NCBI GenBank assembly: GCA_964017195.1
Contig: OZ024890.1
Span: 48,202,093 to 48,266,092 of the forward strand
DNA from: Siderastrea radians
Lineage: Eukaryota > Cnidaria > Anthozoa > Scleractinia > Rhizangiidae
DNA: 64,000 bases
Direction of reading: 5' to 3'
Each line of letters starts with the position of its first letter. The stretch's first letter is position 1. Positions 1 through 12,490 of this stretch are shown piece after piece. The notes beneath the pieces were generated by a model. It did not search any database. It was not told the origin of the DNA and saw only the letters and a program-made list of their open reading frames with translations. A program made the translations under genes and the position numbers.

Positions 1-341
1 TTTATAGTTTATAGTTTTGTACGTTCCTTGTTCCTCGTAAAATGAAGACAGCGCTGGTTCTTACTTTCGGATGTATCAGGGTTCACCCAGCGTACGAAAA
101 TAGCCTTTCCCACAGAGCAGTTTTAGCAAAATGGGAGCTACAATGTATACGGTAGCCCTCGTTTCGACTTGGATCACCAGCCCGGTCTTCAGCAAATGTC
201 CACATGTCTTCTCCGAAAAAAAAAAGGAATTCATCAGTCATGTACCAATGCATCGCTGTTGAAACTGGTAAGTTGACAAACTACTTTATTTTGTATTTGA
301 CTGTTGATCCTATTAGTATCATCTTGAGCTTTTCTAATATA
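1..341. other. No gene seen
   Basis: AT-rich sequence without a recognisable gene, domain or repeat structure. The short open frames here carry no family signature and look like chance. Confidence 0.5.
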
Positions 342-820
342 ATGTACCAGCCAAATTGAAGCTTCAACATCCTCCCCCCTGGCATTTAAACTTTTGACGA
401 TTGGCTTGTTCAAATTCCTCCCCTCGGGGCAAAAAAAGCCGTTCAAACGCCCCACCAATTAGTACTGAAATACCTCTCCTTAAAGTCAAATTTCGTCTTG
501 AAGCAAACACTGTTCACGCTTTTCAGAGAGAGATATGCCGTAACGACACCTTCAAACTTCTTTTAAAGACCCTTTTGAGAGAGTTTTTTTAAATATTCAC
601 TAACAAAGGCGAATTTCTATCCTAGAAATCCATCAAACCCTGTAAAAACCGAAAAAACTTACGGGCGTATTAGGCTAGAACAAGAGATAAATTTGGTTCA
701 AATTCCCCACCCTTCCAAGGCAATGTTCAAATTCCCCCCTCCCCGGCATGATGCACAGCCAAATGCCTGGGGTTTGCCCAGGGGGGGGGGGATGTTGAAG
801 CTTCAATTTGACCGGTACAT
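342..820. mobile_element. Fold-back (MITE-like) element, about 480 bp
   Basis: The two ends are inverted copies of one another: ATGTACCAGCCAAATTGAAG at the left matches, with a few differences, the reverse complement of the right end at 793-820 (GATGTTGAAGCTTCAATTTG then ACCGGTACAT). A C-rich tract follows the left arm and a G-rich tract precedes the right arm, as expected for a palindrome. No transposase is encoded, so this would be a non-autonomous element. The family is not recognised. Confidence 0.6.
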
Positions 821-876
821 AAGGGAATGTTATTGACTGTGGACAATCGATAAGCTCCAGCAAACACGGGGAATAC

Positions 877-1338
877 TATCAAAATCACTAGAGTGGTAAA
901 ACGGCCGTTGGGAATTTGATTTGGCGGCGGCTAAATTCTTATCACGTGGCTTTAAAAAAATTTGGTCGCATGGTCTAAAAAATTGTCATGTGATTCGCGT
1001 TGTGAGACCCGCCGATCGGAAACCTCTTTTGGAAAGTCAGTCATTAACTTTGCTTTTGTAAGAAAACTTCGGTCAAGAAAACGTTTTTGTACGTCTGAAC
1101 TCCACCAGCATTGAAATGCACTTTCAGTTGGAAATCCGGATCCGTGTTTTAGTCGTTTTTCATTAGAAACGATGGAAGCGACTCCGAAGGAATGGAAGCA
1201 GATGGTGCAGAGCTTTACCTCACGTGGTGTTTCTCATTGCGATCACGAGACATTTTCTTTTAAACCACGTGATAAGAATTTAGCCGCCACCAGTTCAAAT
1301 TCCCAACGGCATTTTTACCACTCTAGTGATTTTGATAG
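877..1338. mobile_element. Fold-back element with about 70-bp inverted ends
   Basis: The left end TATCAAAATCACTAGAGTGG is repeated in reverse complement at the right end. The similarity runs inward through GGCCGTTGGGAATTTG and the TTCTTATCACGTGG block. The interior has no coding signature. It is read as a non-autonomous DNA transposon of unknown superfamily. Confidence 0.65.
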
Positions 1339-1606
1339 TAAGTCTTCTTGTAAGTTTGCATTTATGTTTGTGTAAGAAGCTACAATAAAATTGAATGCAA
1401 ATGGTGTAAAACAATTTGAGAACCACAAATGTTTTTAGGAATATCGCCAATCTTATCTCAAATTGCACAAGAAGCCATGTCACTACTTTTCACGGATATA
1501 ATCTACTGTGAATATTACAGGTTTCAGTACAGTCAAAGCTCTCATAAGCGACCACCTCGAGAATTCAGTAAAGTGGTTGCAACCAGAGCTGGTCGCTTAC
1601 CAGAAG

Positions 1607-1873
1607 TAGACTACGAGCAGTCTCTCTTTCCACTCAGGGATAGTCATGCGAAACGAACAAGCAAGCAAGCACGAATTGTTATGTGACATGCGAAAAATTG
1701 CCTGCGGCGTTGATACGTGAGAGTAGTGAGCCAGGTGTATCAATGCAGCAGGCGATTTGCAGCTCGCTACACTCAGCTTGTCACGTAACAATGCAGCAGG
1801 CTATTTTCGCCCACTCTCGCTCGCTTGTTTCAGTCAGCTACCATGAGCGGAAAGAGAGACTGCTCATAGTCTA
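1607..1873. mobile_element. Small fold-back element
   Basis: Inverted ends are visible: AGACTACGAGCAGTCTCTCT on the left and AGAGAGACTGCTCATAGTCT on the right. The interior repeats a GCAGCAGGC motif. The 67-residue and similar open frames across it are shadows of the repeat. Family unknown. Confidence 0.55.
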
Positions 1874-2650
1874 ATGAGAAGGGGCTCTTGTAAAAAAACC
1901 ATGTGGTGAAACAATGGAGGGTGGACGCTTGTGAGAGCTTTTGATGGTCACCAGTAGTACTGTAGATATTGTATGTAAATATTAAATAATTTTTTGTAGA
2001 AGAGGATTGCGTATATGCATGTACATGTACAAGTCAACAACCATTAGAGCTTATGCTATGTATTACTCTGAGTTAGCTCAAGAAGTGAGTAGTTTTATTT
2101 AAGTGTTGACTGAGCGGTCACCTTCAAGCACTTATAAGAAACAAAGAATAAGACCAGTCAGAAATTCACAAAAGTGGTTGCAGTTGATGTCAATGAATAA
2201 TAAACTCACGCTGATGCTTGCTTTCTTTGAACATTTATTTGTAATTCCATGTTCCTCTCTTCTCCGCAGAGGTCTCTTTGCATCACTAAGAGGCCGGGAT
2301 GGGGAAAGAGGAGGGAGACCGTGCCTTTCACTCTTCCCATCGTCCCCCGCACTATTAATTTTTAATTTTTATTTAAAATTTTATTAATGGGATACCAGTG
2401 GGCACCTCTGCAGAGTTCTTAAGTTTATATTCCAGTTGGTGGTGAAGCTATCAAACCACTAACTGCTTTATAACTGGCTGTACAGCATGTATAGACCACA
2501 TTAAAAATGGCCACAATTGGCTCCATTGCAAGAGAATATTTTAAACCTAATTTGTACATCCTTAAGGTATTCTAGAAAGCTAAATTCTATTTGTATGATG
2601 TGAGTATTTTTCATGTGAAATATTACTGGAATGATGCCTCAACAAACCAA
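1874..2650. other. No gene seen
   Basis: AT-rich non-coding sequence. A stretch at about 2260-2345 is GC-richer (GAGGCCGGGATGGGGAAAGA) but shows no coding or RNA signature. No splice-site-flanked homologous exon was recognised. Confidence 0.45.
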
Positions 2651-2813
2651 TAGCCCTTTTCACAGTTACCTTTTCTCATTTGCATTACAATGTTTTTGAA
2701 CATGGATGTGAGGCAATTTCGGGCAATTTTGCTCTTTTAGCCCGAAATTGCCTCACATCCACGTTCAAAAACATTGTAATGCAAATGAGAAAAGTTAACT
2801 GTGAAAAGGGCTA
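2651..2813. mobile_element. Near-perfect hairpin MITE, 163 bp
   Basis: The whole stretch is one palindrome. TAGCCCTTTTCACAGTTA starts it and TAACTGTGAAAAGGGCTA ends it, with arms of more than 70 bp pairing almost without mismatch around a short centre near 2730. Near identity of the arms suggests recent insertion or gene conversion. It has no coding capacity. Confidence 0.8.
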
Positions 2814-3297
2814 TTAAATGGCCATTTTTAGCTGGTTTAGAGGACTGTGGTGAATGTGGGCTGTATCCTTTTATTTATGCTTATCATCAGTTTGATAAAT
2901 TTAAGTTTTTCATTCCCAATAAACTAATTAGTAGTGTTGCTTATTAAACAATTGTCATTATGTGGTTAATTTTGAGACCAAAAATGCCTTGTTTTAGTCA
3001 TCAGGGTTTTTTGGGTGGTGGTGGTGGAAGAGGGGGAGGGGGGGTCATGATATTTTGCCCACGGTTGTGGGTTATGCAGTGAGAGGGGGCCAGGGAAAAA
3101 CACACACCAAATAATAGGGGGGAAGGGGTGCTTCCAAAAAATGCATGGGAAAAATCTAAAATCACTGCAGCCCTGCCTCTACATAAATTGTGAACCATCC
3201 CTTATGAGAGTGGTCACAAGGAGAGTTTCGACTGTATTCTGATTGGTTCCCTAGCTATTTGAGGTATATGTTGTTGCTGCTGTGCGTAATCATTAGT

Positions 3298-3305
3298 ATT
3301 ATTAC

Positions 3306-3358
<53 letters not shown>

Positions 3359-3397
3359 TTATCATCATCATCATCATCATCATTATTGTTATTATTC
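3298..3397. repeat. ATT/ATC trinucleotide microsatellite
   Basis: About 100 nt of (ATT)n passing into (ATC)n and back. An isoleucine-rich open frame across it (3259-3447) is an artefact of the repeat. Confidence 0.95.
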
Positions 3398-5782
3398 CAG
3401 CAGCTGGTACATGCATATCAAAGCCTAGTATACATGCATATAATTAATGCCTAACGCTGAAAACAAAACTTTAAGGGCAACTCTTTCTGGCAAGAGTGTT
3501 ACATGTATTTAGTAAGTCAACCCCTTTCGGCAGTTGGTATATCAGAGGGTAATGTGCAAGGTTGGAAGATTGTCCAAACAATGAACAGTTGGCCCAATAG
3601 AGTGTTTTATTAAGTGGGTGTTGGTAAAGCTGATTTTCATTGTTACAGTCAATGTCATTAGTCAACATTATTTTTCCACCTTAATGACTGCCCAATTAAA
3701 GATTACCCTTGTTGTAAATTCATACTATCTATACTGTTGAACCCCACCTAAGGATCTCAATCACTCCATCAAGAAACAACGACCTCATTATTATGGCTAG
3801 TACTTTTTTTGGCCTGAAAAAAAAATCTTGTCTGTTTCTTATCTTTAAACTCATTGATATGACTCCCCTCTTTATACGATTACATCTCTTTGACCTGATG
3901 GAGGTTATTTCACTGTTCTATCAACTTCTATCAATTGGGTACAAAGGATATATAAGCATTACTCACATTATCCATGTTAAAATTAATATTGAACATGTTC
4001 ACAGGAATATTTTTCATTCATGACAAAGCACCATTTAATAAGTAATTATGCTACATTTTGGATTTATCAACTGAGTTGATAAGGTAAATTGGCCACCAAC
4101 TTTCAATTTTGTGTTTCATGTCCCCACCGATGTCGCACCACAGTTTCTCTAACCCCACCATTTTAAGTATGCTGACATACTTGAAAAGAGTTTGATGTAT
4201 TAAAGGTGAATCTTGTTCTTGTTACCGGTAATCTTGTTCTCAAAACATATTTCTCAATCTATTGGGTGGTTTTACCTGATGTACATAGTTTTATGTCCCA
4301 CACAAGGTGTCTCTTTGGCCAATGATCCTATTCCTTTCAAGGTGTGATTGTAATAAATCAAGCTCTTCTTAAATAGTGAATTTCATTTACATTGTGCAAG
4401 TGTTACAAATGACCTTCTCAACCTTGTCGTTTTCAGATTTCTTGCCTTTGTCAACTACCATCCATGGGGACAACACTTTTCTGGCTATTTTGTATCAGCT
4501 TCGATCAGTGCTTCATGAAAGCACAATTTTGGAGAGAAAAACAGCATTACATGGCAAGTTGGTTACAGAATTTATTTAAAAAGTTTCATCTAATCCACAT
4601 CAATTTATTTTTGAGTTCTGATTGAACTAGGATTTTAAGGAAAGAATGGGAAGAAATTAATGTTTTTTGGCTTTGCTTTTTTGGTCTATAAGTCAGACAA
4701 TAGAGGCACTTCCTTTTGTAGAAGGACTGTCTACTGAGATAACAGGTTTTTTTTGCCACTTATTAACTGTGATTTGGAAAGATATTTGAAGTTTTATTTC
4801 TATGTTCATTTTGCCAGTCCATTAATTAATTAATACAGGCCAGTCTCTTTTTGTAATGAGTCTTCTCCACTCTCTCAGCAGTAATGTTTGAGAAAAAATA
4901 TACAAGAGTTGAAACTCAGTTAAAGAGTATTTGTTTCTTTGTGACATTAGCAACCATTCCTGCTCTTAAGATGACACATCTTTTATTAGCAGGGCTTCCA
5001 AGATGACGCATCTTTTGCCAGTTTGTGTTTGTTATTGCCACAAGAAATAAATGATGATAACTCATGATCAAGAGCAGTCGGTAAAAAGCAGAACAAAAAA
5101 AACAAAAACAAATAAACAAACAAACTAACTAACTAATGATAATGACCTGGCTGTGGCAAAACAGGATGCTTTCTTGAAACAATATTTCAGTCTACTGCCA
5201 TGGTAAGTAGAATTTACACACGCAGCCCGTACTACTAAGTCTCGGACTAGCGAAATGAACATAGAAATGTTAAAAAATTCAAAGCAGGGACTTTTCGTTG
5301 TTATTGCTGGCTATCACTAAACTTTCATACGGTGCGCCCAAGCTTCTGAGCTGATGAAATCCAACTTAGGCTACAGCAAAAACATCTTTTCCTAAACTAG
5401 GTGTAGGGATTTTCTGTCTTTCAACTATGATAACACACCTAACCTGCATGAACTGCATTTAGATAATAAATAACCAATAAGGATATGCCTGGCACCAATC
5501 AGAGCAATTAGGTATTTCTTATTGACACAATATTAATTCCAGAAAAGTGTTTGAGTGCTGACTAGTAATCAGTTCAACCCATTTCCCAAACTACAGTAAA
5601 TTAAGTACTTGACCAATCAAATTTGATTAGTTTTATTTTGTGATCACCTCCAATGCATGAATTTGGTATTTCACTTTGTAGAGTATGTAACTTGAGATTA
5701 TAAAATAACTAGTTATAAAACCAGTAATATGTACTCTTACTATAAGTGCAAATGGGAAGCAAAATCACTGTGTCTGTTTTTG
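3398..5782. other. Gene-free, AT-rich, dispersed repeat at about 4050-4160
   Basis: No convincing exon is visible. About 4055-4150 carries a dispersed-repeat signature (GGATTTATCAACTGAGTTGA followed by a TTTCATGTCCCCACC block). It recurs, diverged, at about 29003-29113. At 5095-5135 there is an A-rich (AAAC/AACT)n simple repeat. The rest is unremarkable. Confidence 0.4.
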
Positions 5783-6305
5783 TTGCTAGGGCTCCTTTTT
5801 GAAATGACCCCTTTTTCAAACTCTCAAACTGTAGAGGAGTGGTACGTGCACAAAAGCAAATTTGTAAAGTCTGAATTCCAATTTGTAAGTCAAAGTTTTA
5901 AATTGCAGAGTTAAGGTGGAAGCTTGTAGTTGCCCAGATGTTTCATCTTTAGGCAGCGCACCGGAAACGGGACAGGACAGATGCTTCATCTGTTAAGTTA
6001 GCAGAAACCTACTCTGTGGGCTGAACAACTACATGATAACGGATTACAAAACTAAATCATTGCTAGGGCTCCTTTTTGAAATAACCCCTTTTCTAAACTC
6101 TCTACTATAGAAAATTATAGGGACGTCATTAAGGAAATGAATACAAAATTCCATTAGGTAAACTCGAATTTGTAAGTTTGACATTGCAAAGTAGGTGGAA
6201 GCTTGTAGTTGCCCAGATGTTTCATCTAGAGGCAGCGCACCAGAAATGGGACAGGACAGATGTTTCATCTGTTAAGTTAGCAGAAGCCTACTCTGTAGGG
6301 TGAAT
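5783..6305 (+). repeat. Tandem duplication of a 277-bp unit
   Basis: Two direct copies start at 5783 and 6060, each opening with TTGCTAGGGCTCCTTTTTGA. Each contains GGTGGAAGCTTGTAGTTGCC followed by CAGATGTTTCATCT, GGCAGCGCACC and GGACAGGACAGATG. The copies differ by substitutions and an insertion, so the duplication is not recent. No coding role seen. Confidence 0.85.
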
Positions 6306-7112
6306 AAATAGTGGGTTTAAAATACTAAAACCTTTTCCCATTCATGTTGACTATCGAATCATGATATTATTTCTACAGTAAATACAGTTTTTAAATCATG
6401 CCCCTTTCCGCCCATTTCAATGAGAAGCTCTGGACCCAAAAATACAGTGGGGTTTGTTTCTATTGCCTTTTATCTATTGCCTGCAAGAAAATGACTTCAT
6501 TTGACTAAATGTAGTGAGGTGTAATGAGTTGAGTTGATGAAGTCATTGTTTTTGTCAGAGGCTCAAAAACTAAAGTCCATTTACATCAGAAATGATCTTT
6601 GTATTTAATCCAAAATCCTTGAAATAAAATTAAATGCTTTCAGGGGGGATCTTTATCCACCCCATAACTTGTCTTCACTATTCGCACTTCATAATAGCCC
6701 ACGTTCTTTTGCCACTAATTGCAAATTTTCTAAGATTCTTTTGTCTCTAAATTTCCACAAGAGAATTGTGCCAGGTCAAAATTATCGAACATGGGCTGTA
6801 ATAGGTGCAACTGACTCCAGTTTTACACCCCATTTAAGTTGCTTGAAATTAAGTTGTAAGGAGGGGTATGTAAAAGTTGAGACATTTTTAAGGATTATTT
6901 TTGCTGATGGGTACTTCACCGCCTGATCTTCCCATTTCTTATTCGGTTAACAGAGCATGAGCCTACCCGGCACTTTGCTATCTCTTTGTTTGTGTACGGC
7001 CAGATTTTTGCTGCTCGCTTCACTGCGCATTTTTGACACATTTGGTATAAACACATTGCACCATGCTCAGTGCACGGTCATGCACCCAACATGTGTGCCT
7101 TTCTCGTCACCA
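6306..7112. other. No gene seen
   Basis: An 85-residue open frame (6669-6926) has no recognisable domain. Nothing else stands out. Confidence 0.4.
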
Positions 7113-7354
7113 GGGGCCCGTTTCTCGAAACTCCCGGTAAGTTTTCGGGCCCGAAAACTATTTTAGGTACACAACATTCTCCATTAGCTATACAATTTTA
7201 ATTGATTTCGAAAGCTAAATTTTAATCTTTATAATTTCGTGAAGCATATCGCTAAGTTTGAGCCAATAATTACCATTAGCGGATAAATAATTGAGCTCGA
7301 AAAAAATACTTACCGGGCCCGGAAAGTTATCGGGAGTTTCGAGAAACGGGCCCC
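7113..7354. mobile_element. MITE with GGGGCCCGTTTCTCGAAACT termini
   Basis: About 240 bp with terminal inverted repeats of 25 bp or more: GGGGCCCGTTTCTCGAAACT at the left and AGTTTCGAGAAACGGGCCCC at the right. CAG precedes the left end and CAG overlaps the right end, which may be a short target duplication. A related, more diverged pair of ends occurs near 57957-58170. Non-coding. Confidence 0.8.
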
Positions 7355-8484
7355 AGGGCCTTCTCTGCGTTTAAAAGGGCGGCTGGAGATTTTACTGTGT
7401 GACGATCAAATGGCGTTCACTTACCTTATTTTCAGCGGATGGCAAACGTTTGTTTTCTTGCAATCTAAAACCGTTATTCAAACAACACGGAGTATTTTTA
7501 TTGTTTCACGCGTCAAAATACTCCAGGTGTTTTGGGGCATTTTGGCAGCCTTTCTCGGGGGTTTCTCAGCAAGCCATTTTAAACCGGGGGCTGGATTCAT
7601 GAAGCCATCCTCAGGTAAGATATATCCTATATATTGTTAGGAAAAAAAAGCAATACTTAGGATTCATCTTTACTTGGGACAGCTTTGAGAATCCTTCCCC
7701 GGGAGAGGATCCTAGGGTCAGGGTTGTGCGCGAGCCTCGTGCAAGCGATTTTCCGAGGTTTCCGGTATGCGCTGTGAAAATTGTTACACATACAAATGAT
7801 CCAACATGGTAGCTTCGGCCAAGAAATTTTGATTTCACTCGAAATACTTTCGTCGAAGTCAGTATTACTGTAAGTTTGCACATTCCCAAAGGGATACTGT
7901 AACCGATTTTTTAAGATAACTTTGAAAAGCTAAACTGAGAGAAATTCCAATCAGGAAACCCAAAATACTGGTTGCGTTTCGTTTAAACTACTTTACAAGT
8001 TCTCTGAGTCTATAATTAAATGTGTTTGGTTGCGGATCGCTAGGATGGACATGGACTGCAAATTGAAAACATCAGGCTTTCTTTCTCTTGATGTTCTAGG
8101 AGTATTCTGTTTAATCTAAATTTCAGCACATTTTTCGCCCCAAAACGGAAAAATTCCTGTGACAGAGTCCTTTGAAAGACGTCCAGTGGGACAAACTTAA
8201 ATAAAACGACTGTCGTTTTTGAAATTCGATGTTTGAATTTGGCTAGCCTGTTTCAGGCGTTCCGATTGTGTGGAGCAGCGTGCCGAATAGCGACTTCACG
8301 ACTTCCTTTTTGGTAACAGCTTGCTGGAATTTACCAACAAAGCGACCTAAAGACGGCGTGTGAGGTTAGAGATTGCAGTGTCCCTGTAGAAGTCCGGAAG
8401 AAACTTTTTTAATCCGGTTTCCTTGTTAGTTGACGGTCGGGTTCTTCGCGTCCCGTTATGTAATATATGTGACAGTATTAACGC
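7355..8484. other. No gene seen
   Basis: Contains overlapping short open frames of 67-92 residues on both strands (7399-7889). Mutual overlap and absence of domains argue against real genes. Confidence 0.4.
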
Positions 8485-8735
8485 AGTTCAACCGTATATT
8501 TTGCTCCTATCGCAATCATGAGAGTAATGCATGTAAATTTCCTAATGTGATATCTTTGCGAATTTGGTGAAGATGGCTATATTTGTACCGATAGCAAATG
8601 TGAGCGTTAACGGGGTTCCAGCGTATATTTTGCCCTCTAGTAAATATGAGGAAAATGCAGGCAAATTTCTTAATTTGATATGTATGCGAATTTGGTGAAG
8701 ATGGCCATATTTGTACCGATAGCAAATGTGAGATA
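8485..8735 (+). repeat. Two tandem copies of a 129-bp unit plus a decayed third
   Basis: CGTATATTTTGC occurs at 8493 and 8622, and each copy ends with ATTTGTACCGATAGCAAATG. A degenerate third start (GAGCATATTTGCCCCCTGTA) lies near 8785. A 143-residue minus-strand frame through this block (8516-8947) exists only because the repeat happens to be open. Confidence 0.8.
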
Positions 8736-9174
8736 ATACCCTTAAATTTGTTGATTTGATAGTAATATAAATTGAGTGTTAAGGAGCATATTTGCCCCCT
8801 GTAGCAAACCATGGGTATAACACAAACAAATGTTTTTATTTGTAGCTTCAGCAAATGTGGTAAAAAAATGACGCAAACAAATAGGTTTGCACCGTGTTTC
8901 CCCAGATTTACGCTGACAGCAAATGTGATTTTTTGCATAGAGAGCAAATCAATGGCAAATGTATGGCAAAGATGTTGCTTTACGGAGGTATCAAAAATGA
9001 AGCAAATGTGAAGTAGAGGTGATATTTACGTGGCATTTGCGCGCAAATTCAGCGGAAACAAATATCTGCTTTTACATTATCATTGCCTCCAGAGCATATT
9101 TCGGTCAAATTTAGAACCCTAAATTTGCATCATATTTACTTCAGTTGTAAAGCTGCTCAAATCTATTTTTTCGT

Positions 9175-9685
9175 CCAGTGTTAAGAACGGCTCACTAGAT
9201 TTTTTTTGAAACATTAAACACGCGTGCGTGACGATGTGAGCAATTTTATTATTGAGTCTAATTAACATTGATTCACTGGAACACTTTTAGATTTAACGTT
9301 AAAGAGGACGTATAACCCGATGGAAAACCTCGCGTTAAATATTCACAGTTTGGCAAGTAAATGCTAATATATTCAAAGTAATGCGCTATGCATTCCTCCG
9401 TGATTTTTACTTTCCCTTGTAATCTACAGTGCAACAAAGAACAAAGAAACCAAATAAAATCACGAAGCAATGAACCACGCATTACTTTGAATATATTAGC
9501 ATTTACTTGCCAACTGTGTTTTTGTAACGCAAGCTTTTTCGTTGGTTCATACGTCCTCTTTAACGTTAAATCTAAAAGTGTTCCAGTGAATCAATGTTAA
9601 TAACACTCAATACTAAAATTGGTCACATCGTCAAGCACGCATGTTTAATGTTTCAAACAAATCTATCGAGCCGTTCTTAGGATTT
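9175..9685. mobile_element. Long palindromic fold-back element
   Basis: Left arm (9175-9400) and right arm (9478-9685) are inverted copies. The left arm contains GTTAAGAACGGCTCACTAGA, AACATTGATTCACTGGAACA and AGCATATATTAG-type sequence near the core. The right arm carries the same blocks in reverse order and complement. The spacer is about 80 bp. Non-coding; MITE or Foldback class. Confidence 0.8.
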
Positions 9686-10229
9686 TCGCAAAACCGCTCA
9701 AATTCCAAAATTATCACAAAATGATTACGCGAATGATCTTAGAAAAACAACTCGTTCTCGAGATCGCGAACACCAGTTTTAACAAAACGTTCTAGCCATA
9801 AAATAGTAAGTAAAAGACACATTTTAACACTATTTTCTAGCCATTTCATCAAAACATTGATTATTTTTCGGTGCATTTACTATTACTATGCAAAAACTAA
9901 GGTTGAAAATGATTTTGCGATTTACTTCAAAACAAACATCCAGATTTTTTTTATTCTTGCATATCTTTTTTGCCATACACCACAGTTTAAGATGTTGGTA
10001 TTTGCTTTTCAAAGTGAAATCTGGATCGCGCAAAATTTCAATTTAACTGTTTTCGAGGATTTTTGTTTATCGTTGTCATGGAAATATCGATTTTCACAAA
10101 GTGTAAACCACGCTAACGTTCAATCCAAAACCAACAAGTAGTGCAAATTTCACGTTGATCCGACGAGATGAAGACTGTCTAAGAGCCGATTCAAAAAGTG
10201 AGGTATGGTCCCAAAAAAACTGTATCGAA

Positions 10230-10860
10230 ACACCTTAAAGCTATTTTATCCGAAAAGCTTCCGAAAACAGTTTTGTGCGTCCTCAAAGCGCCCGAATTTA
10301 TTCGCAGCCGAAAAATTTATGTCATAGTTTACAGGAGGTTTGGTGTTTGTTCTGTTTTCAATCTTGATGGTTCCTAGTAAGAGAACGAAATTTAAAAGCT
10401 ATTTAAGAAACTATAAGTGAAGCAGTTGTCAGTTTAAAGCTATTTTATCCGAAAACTGAATCCGAAAACAGTTCTGTGCAATTCTCATAGCGCCCGAAAT
10501 TATACGCTTCGCGGCCGCAATACTTATGTCTTGTTTCTAGTTTTCAGCATGTTTTGGTTTGTTTTGTTTTCAATCCCAATGCTCTCTAGAGAGAGATCGA
10601 AATAAAAATTATTCAAGTAACAATAGGCGAAGCAGTTTTCTTTTTAAAGCTATTTTATCCAATAAGCATCCGAAAATTACAGTTATGTGTCCCCAATGCG
10701 CCCGAAATTACATATTTCGGGCCGCTAAACATACTTGGTATTCCTTGGATAATTTACAGGTGCTTGAAAGCTCCCAAAGACCTTTCTTTCGAGTAATTTT
10801 AAAATGCCAGTGAAATGCCAGTATCCATTTTTAACTACACTTTTATTGGCAGCTCGTGTA
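10230..10860 (+). repeat. Three diverged tandem copies of a roughly 205-bp unit
   Basis: TTAAAGCTATTTTATCC recurs at about 10236, 10437 and 10648. Each is followed by a CCGAAAA block, a GTT(T/C)TGTG block and AGCGCCCGAA(A/T)TTA. The copies are diverged, with indels. The function is unknown; it may be the internal repeat of a larger non-autonomous element. Confidence 0.75.
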
Positions 10861-11844
10861 GTTTTTGTCATCCGAACACGATGAACACCAAAAAATCGAA
10901 CCAATTTACTTCAGGGTAAGTTATATTTTGTTTATGTAAATCAGCGACGTTTAAAGCTAATTCAAGCAAACAGCCAATAATGCAAGGAAAACTGCGAGGA
11001 AATTTGACTTGCCTTGACAGTTAAATGACAGGATGTGAAAACATTGCAAAAAAGCAAACAAGACGGCTCGTGAGTAAAATGTGTGTTGAGTTTGAAGCCC
11101 GATAAAAAGAACAATAGAGTAAAGCTTTGCTCTTAAAGACCTTTCGAGCTCGCATTCACAGAACGGATCCCGGAAATTTCGGAGGACAATTCGGGCTTTT
11201 TGAGAAACGCTTAACTTGAAAGAGAACGAGCCCAAAAAGGCCCGATTTCAGGACTATCTGAGAAACGAACACCAGCTTATTCCTTGGGAGCCCCAGTTTT
11301 TGGCTTGGCTAAATCTATATATTAATTTTAACCACATCCCAATACTCTTTCCAAGTTAAATTATCTCCTTTCCTCATATGTTTGCCAAACAGATTTTTTC
11401 TGAAAAGTAAGATTACGATGTGTCCATCGACGCAATAAAGAGGAAAGAAAAGGGGAAGAAAGTAATTGAAATGCAAGGATCAAGTCCAAATTTTGAGTCT
11501 TTAACTTAACTTGGTTAAATCATGTTGAGAAATTTGGTTGCAAATTGATAACGGCCGAGAAAATGAGTTTGTAGCTGCAAAGTCTGTTTTTTGCAGGAAA
11601 GAACCCTGCATTAATTTCTTTCTGTTGAGGGTAAAATTTATTTGTAATATTTTGGCTGTCAGATTGCTTAGCAGCGGCTGACGTGATAAAAATTGTGGCA
11701 ATTTGTTTTTGATGCGTGTTGCAACAACGGTGTCTCGTTTCGAGAGAGTAGAATTTATGATGAATTCATTAAAAGAGTGGAAATAAGAACACTAGTAAGA
11801 GCACGGGGCACTGAAAAAAAAAAAACGTTTTCGTGAATTGGAGC
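10861..11844. other. No gene seen; possible repeat end
   Basis: About 11160-11275 contains GAGAAACG/CTGAGAAACG blocks in inverted arrangement, reminiscent of the termini of the 7113-7354 MITE. No coding signature seen. Confidence 0.35.
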
Positions 11845-12490
11845 ATGAAAGAAAACAAACAAAATCTCGAAGAGTACGCCACTGAAATCCTTAAAAAAAC
11901 ATCGCAATTCTATGCCGAGTTATGAATGGAAAACAAAGATGACGGCAAGCTGGATTCGCTTGAAGTGGTGCAAAAGTCGAAGTCGTACCGAAAACCCATT
12001 CTACGAGATAAAGCATTCATAAATACAACAAAAGTGTTAGAAGGAAAGGCCCCAAAACTCAAAGAGCAAGGAAAAGGAAAGCGCCCGAACCGATCTAAAA
12101 GCCCGACGAAAGAAGAGGAAGAGATTCTCTTTCAGTCCTCGTTCACTAGTTAACAAAATGTGGTGGATAATGACATAGCACTTTAGTCTCCGCGTCAAGA
12201 GTATCACCAAATTAGGGTAGATTTTTTTTACTTGAACGAGATGACGGTGGAAACACATTGCTCACGTTCGCCGAGGGTCTGACAAAGACAAGGTGAGGAG
12301 GCTTAAACGTCAACCAAAGACTGGTTGACCCGTAAAAGTTTGCCAGTGGAGATAAAGAAAGATGTCCCATCAAATTATTAAAATTATACCTGGAGAGGCA
12401 GGCAGCAGAAATCAAAACGAGCGGCCCGTTTTACCGTTCCGTAATCGATAAGCGTGTGTCAAGTTTCTGGTACAAGAAAACCGCGATGGG
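11845..12490 (+). pseudogene. Decayed DUF3504 (Crypton-derived recombinase-like) gene fragment
   Basis: Translation gives family-like blocks: LEEYATEILKK, QFYAEL, then RPNRSKSPTKEEEEILFQ and WW..T.HFSLR. In a third stretch (about 12240-12485) it gives DDGGNTLLTFAEGLTKTR, RCPIKLLKLYLERQ, IKTSGPFYRSVI and FWYKK. These match the order seen in DUF3504/KIAA1958-type proteins, the catalytic region of Crypton tyrosine recombinases. At least four stops (after FYAEL, after WWIMT, within TKTR*GG and in DP*KF) and frame breaks show it is dead. It is a different subfamily from the DUF3504 gene at 33198 and has lost its N- and C-termini. Confidence 0.75.

Noticed and set aside
2103..2387. 94-residue frame near a GC-richer patch
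   Set aside because: No domain, no coding bias visible, no exon-like boundaries.
8516..8947. 143-residue minus-strand open frame
   Set aside because: Lies across the 129-bp tandem repeat, contains the repeated unit twice and has no domain.
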